Shown: positions 8,839 to 17,122 of the stretch, piece after piece
How positions within the stretch are numbered: the first letter of the stretch is position 1
Layout: every line of letters starts with the position of its first letter
Origin: an uncultured Bacilli bacterium
GTDB lineage: Bacteria > Bacillota_I > Bacilli_A > RF39 > UBA660
Length of the DNA: 64,000 bases
NCBI GenBank assembly: GCA_934098665.1
Contig: CAKOOO010000001.1
Span: 1 to 64,000, forward strand
Direction: 5' to 3'
Notes under the pieces: model-generated
Seen by the model: only the letters and a program-made list of their open reading frames with translations
Told to the model about the DNA's origin: nothing
Databases searched by the model: none
Program-made: the position numbers and the translations under genes

Positions 8839-9256
8839 CAAATAAATTCTCCGCTATATCCTCAAGTGATGAAGCATTATCATCTAAATATGAATTAAAT
8901 GCATCTTCATCCCAAATCTCAAGATGGTCATTTACGCCAATAATAATACATTTTCCTGTAAAATTTGCGTATTTTGCTAAAGGCTCACATATACTAACCC
9001 TTCCACTTTTATCTATTCCTACCTCAGTTGCACCTGAAAAAAAGAAACGTGAATATACCCTTGTATCCTTTTTATTAAAAGGAAGAGTACTTAATTTACT
9101 AACTAGTTTTTCCCACTCTTTACTAGAGTATACATATAAGCACTTTTCAAGCCCTCTTGTAATAATAAAGTTTTCTCCAAGTTCTAATCTGTATTTTGTA
9201 GGAATTACTAAACGGTTTTTTTCATCTAGATTATGATGAAACTCTCCAATTAGCAT
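8819..9256 (-). CDS. mraZ: Transcriptional regulator MraZ
   Basis: MraZ is an AbrB-fold DNA-binding ring that controls its own division-gene operon. The 145 residues include FHHNLDEKNRLVIPTKYR and, in the second half, ATEVGIDKSGRVSI, the two DxxGR-type repeats. A longer in-frame reading back to 9298 is rejected, because that stretch contains the three 10-bp operator repeats and the ribosome binding site. It is the first gene of the mraZ-rsmH-ftsL-pbpB operon. Confidence 0.96.
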   Translation of the reverse strand: MLIGEFHHNLDEKNRLVIPTKYRLELGENFIITRGLEKCLYVYSSKEWEKLVSKLSTLPFNKKDTRVYSRFFFSGATEVGIDKSGRVSICEPLAKYANFTGKCIIIGVNDHLEIWDEDAFNSYLDDNASSLEDIAENLFDEKDTL

Positions 9257-9261
9257 TTTAT

Positions 9262-9291
9262 CCCCCACTTTCTTCCACAGTGTGCCACTGT
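9262..9291 (-). promoter_or_regulatory. MraZ operator: three 10-bp GTGG repeats
   Basis: On the minus strand GTGG occurs at 9285-9288, 9275-9278 and 9265-9268, exactly one helical turn apart. Each copy sits in an A-N-N-GTGG unit. MraZ is known to bind tandem GTGG-type boxes of this spacing upstream of its own gene. The boxes lie between the promoter -10 and the mraZ start. Confidence 0.8.
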
Positions 9292-9299
9292 CTACCATA

Positions 9300-9328
9300 A
9301 TAATACTATAATCATAAAAAAAAGTAAA
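9300..9328 (-). promoter_or_regulatory. Promoter of the division operon
   Basis: The -35 box is TTTACT (9323-9328), followed by a 17-base spacer and the -10 box TATTAT (9300-9305), reading on the minus strand toward mraZ. The -35 lies inside the terminator stem of rpmF. Confidence 0.65.
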
Positions 9329-9343
9329 TAAAATATTTACTTT
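9313..9343 (-). terminator. Candidate inverted-repeat terminator overlapping the mraZ promoter
   Basis: AAGTAAATA/TATTTACTT forms a nine-base-pair stem with a three-base loop, followed by T-runs on either strand, so it could work in both directions. On the minus strand it lies past rpmF and coincides with the mraZ -35. Confidence 0.6.
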
Positions 9344-9380
9344 TTTAACAAACTAATTAAAACTTTACACTTTTTTACAA

Positions 9381-9569
9381 TTAATTTTCTTCTTTTGTAG
9401 TTGTTAGTACTTCTTTACCATTATATTTTCCACATTTAATGCATGCTCTATGAGGTCTTAAAGTATTTCCACAACTTGGGCATTTTGTAAGTGCTCCTAC
9501 TTCTTTTTTAAGATGAGTTCTTCTCATTCTTTTTTTTGTTTTACTTGTTCTTCTAAAAGGAACTGCCAT
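9381..9569 (-). CDS. rpmF: 50S ribosomal protein L32
   Basis: L32 is a small zinc-ribbon protein of the large subunit. It has 62 residues, begins MAVPFRRTSKTKKRMRRTH, and has the four zinc ligands in CPSCGNTLRPHRACIKCG. GGTGGTGAATAAAT precedes the ATG. It follows yceD by two bases, the usual yceD-rpmF pair. Confidence 0.97.
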   Translation of the reverse strand: MAVPFRRTSKTKKRMRRTHLKKEVGALTKCPSCGNTLRPHRACIKCGKYNGKEVLTTTKEEN

Positions 9570-9571
9570 AT

Positions 9572-9985
9572 TTATTCACCACCTTCATTACTACTTAATA
9601 CGCACCAATTATCTCCCTTTAATTTTTCAGCATCACACAAGGTATATCTAATTGGGACTTCCAATATAATATTTTGCCACAAAAACTCACTAATATCAAG
9701 TGAATTTTGATTTTTTTCTATAAAATCAGTTATTTCATCATCTACATCAATATCATATGGATAATCTACTTCTTCAAGTGATACACTATCAAGTAATTTC
9801 ATTATACCACAAATATGAACATTAATAAAGTATTCATCTAAACTATTTCGAGAAATATAGCCTTCATAACTAACACTTTCAAGTTTTTTAATAGGGCTTT
9901 TTTCTAAATACTTTTCATCAAATGAAATATTTCCATTAATATCTATTTTATCTTTATAATTTAATGCACTTAAATCAATTTTCAT
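9572..9985 (-). CDS. yceD: YceD-family (DUF177) protein
   Basis: This 137-residue cytoplasmic protein is of the DUF177 family, which in bacteria and plastids is linked to 23S rRNA accumulation and is almost always encoded upstream of rpmF. The conserved parts visible are the ISFDEKYLEKSPI start, HICGIMKLLDSVSLEEVDYP and IILEVPIRYTLC. The usual C-x2-C after the last motif is reduced to a single Cys here. AGAAAGGATAGTT precedes the ATG, and an extended -10 promoter (TGTTATAAT, 10003-10011 on minus) lies just upstream. Confidence 0.85.
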   Translation of the reverse strand: MKIDLSALNYKDKIDINGNISFDEKYLEKSPIKKLESVSYEGYISRNSLDEYFINVHICGIMKLLDSVSLEEVDYPYDIDVDDEITDFIEKNQNSLDISEFLWQNIILEVPIRYTLCDAEKLKGDNWCVLSSNEGGE

Positions 9986-10120
9986 AACTATCCTTTCTAA
10001 AAATTATAACATTTTAAAATATAAAACATTATCTTGATTTTTTATTTTCTTTCATAGTATTATCTTCCGCTGTTTTAACTTCTTTTCCTTCTTATAAAAC
10101 TATAACATACTTTATTTATA

Positions 10121-10948
10121 TTATCTACTTAAAACTTCATAAATATCATTTGTATCAATACTTTTATCATAACTATTAATATATCTTTTTGTATATAATG
10201 CTATTGCAAGACTTTTTAATTTTTCTAAATCTATATCTAAATGATTTTTTAGTTTTAACAAAGCATCTTTGTAATCTCTTGGTAATTTAACATTTGTTTT
10301 AGAAAATTTTCCTAAAGGAGCAATTCTTTTAAAAGAGGCAATTAAATCATCAGAGTATATTTTATTATTAAATATAGTCATATCAATATTAAAATATCCT
10401 AAATTAAGGGAATATAGTGTGCATAATAAATATTTACATTTACATCTATCCTCTTCATTTGAAAAATCCGGATACTTAGAAAAAACTAAATTATAAGTTT
10501 CAACAATTATTTTTTCAAAATCAGTTACAGGAAATAAATAAATATTATTAAGATTATTTATTGTATTTACCTCATTTTTAACTATATTTAAGGCTTTTTT
10601 ATCATCATAAACCCTAAAATTATATCCATTATTTTGACTATATTTTATAGCATATATTTTTTTATCATCCACGATTTTTTCACTATAGTAACTTACTACT
10701 TTACTTTTTTGCATATCTACTAAAAAAGAAAGTTCCTGTCCATTTAAAATAGATATATAAATATTTTCATCATTATTTTGATAAATAGCTTTAATTATAT
10801 AAATTATTTCTTTTAAATCCAATGTAAATGGTTTATTTAAAAATAAATTATTTAGTAATTCATTTGAGTTTTCATTTTCTTTATTATAACTTACCTCAAT
10901 ATTTAATTTTAAATCATTTTGATATTCATAATGCTTTTCAATTTTCAC
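10121..10948 (-). CDS. Hypothetical cytoplasmic protein, 275 aa
   Basis: No family is recognised. The protein is soluble and Asn/Lys-rich, with a mixed alpha/beta N-terminal half (NLFLNKPFTLDLKEIIYIIK) and a helical C-terminal half with three cysteines in CKCKYLLC. The start is GTG, supported by GTGAGGTAAAAA. It stands alone, divergent from the flippase gene. A short stretch downstream at about 10020-10090 reads like the tail of a lost gene (EGKEVKTAEDNTMKEN) and is not annotated. Confidence 0.6.
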   Translation of the reverse strand: MKIEKHYEYQNDLKLNIEVSYNKENENSNELLNNLFLNKPFTLDLKEIIYIIKAIYQNNDENIYISILNGQELSFLVDMQKSKVVSYYSEKIVDDKKIYAIKYSQNNGYNFRVYDDKKALNIVKNEVNTINNLNNIYLFPVTDFEKIIVETYNLVFSKYPDFSNEEDRCKCKYLLCTLYSLNLGYFNIDMTIFNNKIYSDDLIASFKRIAPLGKFSKTNVKLPRDYKDALLKLKNHLDIDLEKLKSLAIALYTKRYINSYDKSIDTNDIYEVLSR

Positions 10949-11054
10949 TTTTTACCTCACATATAATTATAATAAATAAATTTTTATAATTATTCAAGTG
11001 AGGTATACACATTTTTTACATTAATTTTATGACTAATAAATATACTTTAATATA

Positions 11055-12356
11055 ATGAAATTAAATAAAAATAAATTTTTAAAATCAACATTTGTTTTAA
11101 TGTTAAGTGGACTTTCTACAAAAGTACTAGGTCTTATTATAAAAGTTATTTTTACAAGAATTGTTGGTAGTACCACTATAAGTTTATATACAATTGTTAT
11201 GCCAACATACTCACTTTTACTTACTATTACAACATTTGCTATACCTCAAACTATATCTAAATTAATTGCAGGTAATACTTCAAAAAAAGTTTTAAATAAT
11301 GCACTTTTTATAATAGTTTTAATAAATATAATTGTTATTAGTGTAATGGCTTTGTTTTCTAAAACTATAGCATACACTTTTTTAAAGGAACCAAAAGCAT
11401 ATTATTTACTTCTTGCAATGTGTGTAACTCTTCCATTTTCTTCAATAGCTTGCATTTTTAAAGGATACTTTTATGGTATTCAAAAAAACTATCCACATGT
11501 GCTTTCAAATACTATAGAACAAATAATTAGATTAATCTTAATTTTTACAGTTATACCTAAACTTATAAAATATTCTTATGTACATGCCGCTGTAGGATTA
11601 ATTTTAACATTTCTTTTTACCGAAGGATCCTCAATAATTGTATTTTCATTATGTATGAATAATAATGACCTTAAAAAAATGTTTAAATTTGCAATTAATA
11701 AAAAAGATATTAAAAGTATTTTAAATTTGTCTATTCCCAGTGTTGCAAGTAGATTTTTAGGTAATATTTGCTATTTTTTAGAGCCAATAATTCTTACACA
11801 TATTCTTTTATACAAAGGATATACAAATAGTTTTATTTTAAGTGAATATGGTGCTTATAATGCATATGCTATATCTACTCTTACTATACCTTCTTTTTTT
11901 ATTAGTGCTATTTCTCTTGCTCTTATTCCAGAAATATCAAAATTTAATGAACAAAAGAATTATTTTTATGTAAAAAAAAGATTAAAAGAAGCATGTTTAT
12001 TTACTTTTTTAATCGGTCTTTTTTCAACATTTATCATTTTTATTTTTAGAGATAAACTACTTTTTTTTCTTTATAAAACAACCCTTGGAACCAATTATAT
12101 AAAATATTTAGCACCATTTTTTATACTATTTTATTTTGAAAGTATATTTGCCTCTTTTATAGCGGCAATTGGTAATGTAAAAGTTACTTTTAAAATAACT
12201 ATTTTTGCAAGTATTATAAAACTTATTTTATTAACTATTTTATCATTTTTCCAAATTGGTATATACTCTTTATTGATTTCTGAAATTATTAATATTATTA
12301 TTGTTGTTTTACTTAATTATGTATATATTCAAAGATATTTAAATAAAATTAATTAA
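11055..12356 (+). CDS. SpoVB/MurJ-like polysaccharide flippase (MOP superfamily)
   Basis: This is an integral membrane protein with about 12-14 helices over 433 residues. The N-terminus (GLSTKVLGLIIKVIFTRIVG) matches the SpoVB/Wzx branch of the MOP exporters, which flip lipid-linked saccharides such as peptidoglycan or spore-cortex precursors. The substrate cannot be assigned. It is one of few plus-strand genes. No ribosome binding site is visible; TATACT ends eight bases before the ATG, so the mRNA may be leaderless. A terminator follows. Confidence 0.85.
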   Translation: MKLNKNKFLKSTFVLMLSGLSTKVLGLIIKVIFTRIVGSTTISLYTIVMPTYSLLLTITTFAIPQTISKLIAGNTSKKVLNNALFIIVLINIIVISVMALFSKTIAYTFLKEPKAYYLLLAMCVTLPFSSIACIFKGYFYGIQKNYPHVLSNTIEQIIRLILIFTVIPKLIKYSYVHAAVGLILTFLFTEGSSIIVFSLCMNNNDLKKMFKFAINKKDIKSILNLSIPSVASRFLGNICYFLEPIILTHILLYKGYTNSFILSEYGAYNAYAISTLTIPSFFISAISLALIPEISKFNEQKNYFYVKKRLKEACLFTFLIGLFSTFIIFIFRDKLLFFLYKTTLGTNYIKYLAPFFILFYFESIFASFIAAIGNVKVTFKITIFASIIKLILLTILSFFQIGIYSLLISEIINIIIVVLLNYVYIQRYLNKIN

Positions 12357-12366
12357 CTTTCCAAAC

Positions 12367-12388
12367 TGTAAATCTATTTACATTTTTT
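12367..12388 (+). terminator. Terminator of the flippase gene
   Basis: TGTAAAT/ATTTACA forms a seven-base-pair stem with a two-base loop, followed by six T and further T-rich sequence on the plus strand. Confidence 0.7.
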
Positions 12389-12503
12389 ATATTTTTTTTA
12401 TAAAATATACCTTTTTAAGTAAAGTTTATACATTGTTGGGCGAATAATTGTCCTTACAATCCAAATATTTACCTAGGTTTTATCAAAAGTGTCCGTCAAT
12501 CAG

Positions 12504-14153
12504 CTAACTTACAGTATAGACATTATCGTATGTTCCACTGCCCGATAGTTTGGCTTTAGAGGATAGAGAAATGACAGGACGGGCACCACTAATACTATGC
12601 ACAGAATAATTGTTCAAATTACTCGATGAATAAACAAGAAACCCATAAGCATACCAATCTGAATTACCATAAAGGACCTGCAAAGGTGACCCCAACCAAT
12701 AATTTTGGTTTGTATACAAATAATAAGTACTATTGCCATAGGCATATTTTCCACCTGCCATTGCAACTTCGTCCGCTGTTATTAATCCTACTGGATATTC
12801 TAATTTTTTATTTCCTATTCCTGTACTACTTTTCTTTGATGTAAATTTATCACTTTCTGTTGGGCATTTTAATTGTGGCTCTGGTGGAAATTCATCAATT
12901 TCTTCAAGTCTTGTGGTTGGGCCATAATCAAAATTTGATGATGGAGTTGATTGCCAAGTTACACCTGTTACACTTCTATCATTACAGAATATTTGGTCTT
13001 GTGATACTAAAGAGTTATCTTTTAATGTTGTTCCTGCATACCAATTTTCTAATGTATTTTTTATATCACTTGATGTACTATTACCATGCTGCTCACCAAC
13101 TGTGTACATATATCCTACATATTCTGCTTTATCTCTACTACTATTAAATGCACTTGTTCCTATTTGTGTACCTGTTCCTGTCATATATACACCATTACTT
13201 CCTGTTACTGATGAATCTGTCTTTGGATCTGTTGTTCCACTATATATCATTCTTATACTGCCATCACCATTTATTCTGATTATTCGCCAGTATATTGGTT
13301 TGCCACCTACTTCACCAAATTTTACCCAGTTATTATTTACAGCACCCCTAAAGTAGTATGACGTTCCTAAATCATCCTGTGCTTTATATAATCCTTTATC
13401 ACTTGCAGTTGTTACACTTGCAAATGCACTATCAGGAAGTTGTGTTATATTATCTTTCCCACCATTTTTTGCAAGAATAGTATAATAGCCTGGGAATTCT
13501 TCAACTTTGCAATTATTATTTTCTACGTATATTTTACCTGTAAATGATTTATTACCTAGTTGTGTTTGTTCTACATTCAAATTATAATATCTACCTGTAA
13601 TATTTATATTTTGAACTACGCTTGTTTCCTTACTTGTTATTGTAGCTCCTCTTACAAGTGTTTTCTTTGCTCCAACAGTTGTTGTCTTCGGTGTCCACGT
13701 GCTATCATAAGCAAAATTTGTTTCACTTGCATAACTATTTGTTCCACTTGGACTATCTACTTGCATTGTTATTTCTTTAGTGGCTCCATTTGTTACTGCA
13801 ACAGTGCTTCCATATATTTCACTAGAAAGATCATATTCATACACTACATCATATGTACATGTTGTTATTACATCTGGTGCTCCAGTAAGATTTACTGTAA
13901 GTGTAGCGGTATTTTCGGCGGCTAGTCCAGTATTAACCTTAAACATACCACTTTTTGGTACTATTACATTTAAATTTGCACTTGTGGCAATAAATGAAGT
14001 ATTTCCTATATTATTTGCATGAATATTTACTGCTACCTTATTTTCAAGGTTTACTGTAAACATACCAAAATATGCAAATGATGCAGTTATAAATACTATT
14101 AATAATATTACACTTGCAATAACACCAGTTAAATTAGTCTTTTTATTTTCCAT
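12504..14153 (-). CDS. Surface protein 1 of the phase-variable C-type-lectin-like family (549 aa)
   Basis: An N-terminal membrane helix (about 8-30) anchors an extracellular protein. Residues 35-225 form a beta-rich domain that is near-identical to surface protein 4 (NKVAVNIHANNIGNTSFIAT; SGMFKVNTGLAAENTATLTV). The C-terminal half carries IYWRIIRINGDGSIRMIYSG and GEQHGNSTSSDIKNTLENWY, and closes with a lectin-like end (YWLGSPLQV, GARPVISLS). This end resembles the C-type-lectin/formylglycine-generating fold seen in many variable gut surface proteins. The ligand is unknown. Its promoter is fixed toward the gene because the proximal recombination site is missing. AAAGGGTGAAAAG precedes the ATG. 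Confidence 0.75.
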   Translation of the reverse strand: MENKKTNLTGVIASVILLIVFITASFAYFGMFTVNLENKVAVNIHANNIGNTSFIATSANLNVIVPKSGMFKVNTGLAAENTATLTVNLTGAPDVITTCTYDVVYEYDLSSEIYGSTVAVTNGATKEITMQVDSPSGTNSYASETNFAYDSTWTPKTTTVGAKKTLVRGATITSKETSVVQNINITGRYYNLNVEQTQLGNKSFTGKIYVENNNCKVEEFPGYYTILAKNGGKDNITQLPDSAFASVTTASDKGLYKAQDDLGTSYYFRGAVNNNWVKFGEVGGKPIYWRIIRINGDGSIRMIYSGTTDPKTDSSVTGSNGVYMTGTGTQIGTSAFNSSRDKAEYVGYMYTVGEQHGNSTSSDIKNTLENWYAGTTLKDNSLVSQDQIFCNDRSVTGVTWQSTPSSNFDYGPTTRLEEIDEFPPEPQLKCPTESDKFTSKKSSTGIGNKKLEYPVGLITADEVAMAGGKYAYGNSTYYLYTNQNYWLGSPLQVLYGNSDWYAYGFLVYSSSNLNNYSVHSISGARPVISLSSKAKLSGSGTYDNVYTVS

Positions 14154-14228
14154 AACTTTTCACCCTTTCATAAAATATGAACAATTAATTAAATATGCAT
14201 TTTTATTTACTGCATACCCTACTATTTA

Positions 14229-14257
14229 ATAGTACACTATTTTTAATAATTTTTAAA
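14229..14257 (-). promoter_or_regulatory. Promoter of surface protein 1 (locked ON)
   Basis: The -35 box is TTTAAA (14252-14257), followed by a 17-base spacer and the -10 box TACTAT (14229-14234), pointing to the gene. The box spacing and the upstream AGACTTTAAA context match the invertible promoters of surface proteins 2-4. Here only the gene-distal recombination site remains. Confidence 0.7.
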
Positions 14258-14285
14258 GTCTATATAACGTTTTTAAAATGTATAA

Positions 14286-14314
14286 TTTTCTTAAATCTAC
14301 CTACTTTAGGAAAA
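14286..14314. repeat. Solitary recombination-type site upstream of surface protein 1
   Basis: Arm TTTTCTTAAA, middle TCTACCTAC and arm TTTAGGAAAA are identical to the distal site of surface protein 4. No partner in inverted orientation lies between the promoter and the gene. Confidence 0.7.
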
Positions 14315-14333
14315 TACAAACAAGATAATTACT

Positions 14334-14362
14334 AGGTTTATTTGATATTAACCTATTTTTTT
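14334..14362 (+). terminator. Plus-strand terminator upstream of the surface protein 1 cassette
   Basis: AGGTT/AACCT form a stem that is followed by seven T on the plus strand. Equivalent hairpins lie upstream of surface proteins 2 and 3 and would stop transcripts from a promoter in the OFF orientation. Confidence 0.5.
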
Positions 14363-14410
14363 AATTTACAATAAAAAACACTAATTATTTTTAGTGCTTA
14401 TTTGAGATTT

Positions 14411-14600
14411 TTATAACATTTTAACATGTAATGCCATCAGTTATTGATTAATACTTTTTTATATATATAGTAACTACTTGAACGTGCAAAAATGGCGTTA
14501 CCTTCTAAATTTCGGGGGCTTTCCCTTTTATTATTTGCATGTTTTTTCTTTGACAATTACACTGAAACTATGTCATTTTTCAGTTTATTTGTCAAATAAT
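14411..14600 (+). pseudogene. Decayed copy of a type I toxin-like module
   Basis: Positions 14411-14520 match 54468-54577 closely. They include a promoter with TTGATT (14444-14449), a 16-base spacer and TATAGT (14466-14471), followed by CTACTTGAACGTG and TGGCGTT. Relative to the intact copy, the ribosome binding site, start codon and first codons are deleted; only the stretch matching TTCCTATTC...TTTGCAT remains. A long two-part hairpin follows: TTTGACAA/TTGTCAAA outside and ACTGAAA/TTTCAGT inside (14549-14596). The 14154-14629 gap holds this element and the promoter cassette. Confidence 0.5.
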
Positions 14601-14629
14601 TAATAGTATTTTTAAACATCAAAAAAGCC

Positions 14630-15724
14630 TTATTTTTTCTTAAGACTTCTTACAACTTCAGTTGCTTTAATTTTACCATTTAAAAGTTTCGAAATACTTT
14701 TTCCTTGTGATAATGTATAAATAATTTCTGCAATATTTTCTGCACAGTCAACTTCTTTAAACCAAGGAAGTTTTTTTATGTTTTCATCTAAATAAGTTAG
14801 ATTCGTAGAATATACATTTGAAAGCAAACCTTTTTCATAAAATTCATTAAATTTATCTGGACCTTCTGTGAAAAGAGCAAATGTTGATGCTAAAGATATT
14901 TTATTTGCTCCACGTTCTTTCATCATTTTCACACAGTCTAATATTGATGAACCACTTGCTATCATATCATCAACTATAATAAGATTTTTACCTCTTACAT
15001 CTTTACCTAAATATTCATGAGCTACAACTGGATTTTTACCATTAACTATTTTTGATAAATCTCTTCGTTTATAACAAATACCCACATCAACACCAAGCAT
15101 ATCAGCATAAAATCTTGCTCTATCCATTGCTCCAACATCTGGTGATATAACTAAATAATCATTTATATTATCAAAATCAATTTCACCTTTTTGAATCATA
15201 GCCTCAACAATATTTGCTGTAGGATAAAAATTATCAAATGATGAACATGGAATAGCATTTTGAATATTTGGATCGTGAGCATCAAATGTAATTATTTCTG
15301 TTACTCCTAAATGTTCAAGTTCCTGAAGAGCAAGTGCACAGTCAAGTGATTCTCTACCTTTTCTACGATGCTGTCTAGATTCATATAAAAGTGGCATAAT
15401 AACATTTATACTGTTTGCATGTCCCATCATTGCACAAATAAATCTTTTTAAATCTTGAAAATGTTCATCTGGACCAATATAAGATGTTTTACCATACATT
15501 TCATATGAAATATTATGATTACCTATATCACAAAGAATATAAACATCTTTATTTCTTATAGAGTCATTAATTAAAACTTTTGCTTCCCCATTATTAAATC
15601 TTACTTGCTTACTATTAACAATAAAACCATTTGGATTATTAAAGGCAACCTTTAAATAATTATCAGTAATTATTCCAAGTTCCTTTGCATTATCCATTAC
15701 GATTAATCTTAAATTATCTTCCAT
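14630..15724 (-). CDS. prs: Ribose-phosphate pyrophosphokinase
   Basis: The enzyme makes PRPP from ribose-5-phosphate and ATP for nucleotide synthesis. At 364 residues it is longer than classical class I enzymes (about 315). It shows SRQHRRKGRESLD in the catalytic flexible-loop region, DAHDPNIQNAI, VISPDVGAMDRARFYADMLG and the PRPP-binding loop LIIVDDMIASGSSI. It is the last gene behind the F1-like operon, 39 bp past the pilin-like gene, and may be cotranscribed with it. GAAAGGATTTTT precedes the ATG. Confidence 0.93.
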   Translation of the reverse strand: MEDNLRLIVMDNAKELGIITDNYLKVAFNNPNGFIVNSKQVRFNNGEAKVLINDSIRNKDVYILCDIGNHNISYEMYGKTSYIGPDEHFQDLKRFICAMMGHANSINVIMPLLYESRQHRRKGRESLDCALALQELEHLGVTEIITFDAHDPNIQNAIPCSSFDNFYPTANIVEAMIQKGEIDFDNINDYLVISPDVGAMDRARFYADMLGVDVGICYKRRDLSKIVNGKNPVVAHEYLGKDVRGKNLIIVDDMIASGSSILDCVKMMKERGANKISLASTFALFTEGPDKFNEFYEKGLLSNVYSTNLTYLDENIKKLPWFKEVDCAENIAEIIYTLSQGKSISKLLNGKIKATEVVRSLKKK

Positions 15725-15762
15725 AAAAATCCTTTCATAAAAAATAAATTAGCTTTACTAAT

Positions 15763-15948
15763 TTATTTACATTTACCTTCACCAGGTTTATCACCTTGAA
15801 CATATTCTTGTCCAAGCATAGGACAACTCGTTTTAGTTATAACATCTTTCAAATAACCACCAAAATAATTAACTAGTGCAATTGCAAGAACGCTTACTAG
15901 AGCAATTATTAAAATATATTCAACTAAAGCTTGTCCTTTTTTATTCAT
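15763..15948 (-). CDS. Flp-type (type IVb) pilin-like peptide
   Basis: This 61-residue protein is a basic leader, KKG, followed by QALVEYILIIALVSVLAIA. That is the class III prepilin signal with cleavage after Gly, Glu at +5 and Tyr at +6. A short soluble tail carries two cysteines. No Tad or type IV assembly genes are in the window. It sits 41 bp after the gamma gene on the same strand, at the end of the F1-like operon, so a structural role in that system is possible but unproven. ATG 15948 is chosen because GAGG precedes it; an upstream ATG at 15966 is less likely. Confidence 0.65.
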   Translation of the reverse strand: MNKKGQALVEYILIIALVSVLAIALVNYFGGYLKDVITKTSCPMLGQEYVQGDKPGEGKCK

Positions 15949-15989
15949 ATCTAACCTCATATTCATTGTACCTTAACTTTCTTTTATTG

Positions 15990-16787
15990 TCAAATATCAT
16001 CTTCTTCTTCATTATTATTAAAAATAACTTTTTTAGAATTTTCAATATTTTTCTTAAGACCTTTTTCTCTAATTTTGCGTAAATTCTTAAGTTTTTCTTC
16101 AGTTTCAAGTTCATCAAGTTTTTTTAGTGCAGAGGATGTCATTGTGTTTCTAATAACATTTTCAGATGCCCAAGAAAATATTTCACATATTTCAAGTTCA
16201 TAACATACATAGTATACAATTAAATTATTAATAAAACTTTTTATATCTGTTTCAATTAAAAAGTCTACATTTTCTTTATATTTTTCATCATACTCTACTG
16301 GAAAAACTTGAAGTGATGTAAATTCACTTTTTGAATAATTATAATAATGATTATAATATATAACTATTTTACTATATTTTCTGTTATTAACTGCATCTGA
16401 CAAAATATCTTTTAACATACCGATTTCTTTATAAAAATCATCTTTAGAAACTTTAGTAATTACTTTATCATCATCATAAACAATTTTTTTTCCTATAATA
16501 ATTTTATAATCATCTTTTGTTTCCTTTATTTTTTGAGAAACTACCTGATTATATGAAGAACAAAAGCCATAATCTGATGCAATATAAACATTAAGCACAG
16601 GTTTAGTCACATCTGGAGTAATTGAATTTTTATCTAAAACTATATTATCATTATACATTATCGAAGAAATTATTTTTGTTAAAACAGAGCTTGTCATACC
16701 AAATTCTTCAACTTTACTTTTTGCTGAATTTATTCTAACTAAAGAAAATAAATTCATAACTTGTACTATTGGTTTAATATTTTTCAT
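15990..16787 (-). CDS. F1-like ATPase gamma subunit
   Basis: The 265 residues keep the gamma layout. The N-terminal helix for the rotor coiled coil (PIVQVMNLFSLVRINSAKSK) comes first. A Rossmann-like part contains IASDYGFCSSYNQVVSQKI, equivalent to the canonical SDRGLCGxxN motif. The C-terminal helix (ASENVIRNTMTSSALKKLDE) ends in an extra Lys-rich extension and an acidic tail. Gamma is the rotating shaft in F1. Unlike in ATP synthase operons, the gene lies at the end of the cluster, separated from alpha and beta by three genes of unknown function. GAGG precedes the ATG. Confidence 0.85.
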   Translation of the reverse strand: MKNIKPIVQVMNLFSLVRINSAKSKVEEFGMTSSVLTKIISSIMYNDNIVLDKNSITPDVTKPVLNVYIASDYGFCSSYNQVVSQKIKETKDDYKIIIGKKIVYDDDKVITKVSKDDFYKEIGMLKDILSDAVNNRKYSKIVIYYNHYYNYSKSEFTSLQVFPVEYDEKYKENVDFLIETDIKSFINNLIVYYVCYELEICEIFSWASENVIRNTMTSSALKKLDELETEEKLKNLRKIREKGLKKNIENSKKVIFNNNEEEDDI

Positions 16788-16794
16788 AAAACCT

Positions 16795-17121
16795 CTACAT
16801 TATAGTTACTACTCTAGTTTTATAATAATCATCCAAATATTTTAAATAATCACTAATTTCTTCATTATTTTTTATCTTACGGGGAGTATCTTTTATATCA
16901 TTACTAGCAATTAACATTTGTGTAATATCACTTACCATTTTTTTACTCTCAATACTTATTAAAGTTTTTCCACTAATTTGAAAAATTTTCTTTTCTTTTT
17001 CACCACCATCTTCAGTAAGTGCCATAGCATATGCACATTTTATACCCTTATAGTTAATTACTTTTAAAATAATATAACTTTCTCCAGTTTCATTTACCAA
17101 AGTTTTTCCCACTAAATCCAT
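16795..17121 (-). CDS. Small cytoplasmic protein of the F1-like operon (108 aa)
   Basis: The family is not recognised with certainty. The first half, GESYIILKVINYKGIKCAYA, resembles small beta-rich DUF1292-like proteins. The rest is helical (ISDYLKYLDDYYKTRVV). It has no membrane segment. It is placed between the 240-residue membrane protein and gamma, with gaps of one and seven bases, so it is surely part of the operon. GGAGG precedes its ATG. A role as stator, regulator or assembly factor would be guesswork. Confidence 0.7.
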   Translation of the reverse strand: MDLVGKTLVNETGESYIILKVINYKGIKCAYAMALTEDGGEKEKKIFQISGKTLISIESKKMVSDITQMLIASNDIKDTPRKIKNNEEISDYLKYLDDYYKTRVVTIM

Positions 17122-17122
17122 T

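Noticed and set aside
9257..9298. N-terminal extension of MraZ
   Set aside because: The stretch contains the three operator repeats and the ribosome binding site of the ATG at 9256.
12505..13480. Retroelement-type variable regions in surface proteins 1 and 3
   Set aside because: Their C-terminal ends stay AT-rich and do not show the NNC codon pattern or the GC-rich end seen in proteins 2 and 4; diversification by another template is not excluded but not supported.
13560..13925. Plus-strand ORFs inside surface protein genes (also about 12626-13356, 61399-62175, 63159-63377)
   Set aside because: They mirror the repetitive Thr/Tyr/Ser codons of the minus-strand genes and lack ribosome binding sites and families.
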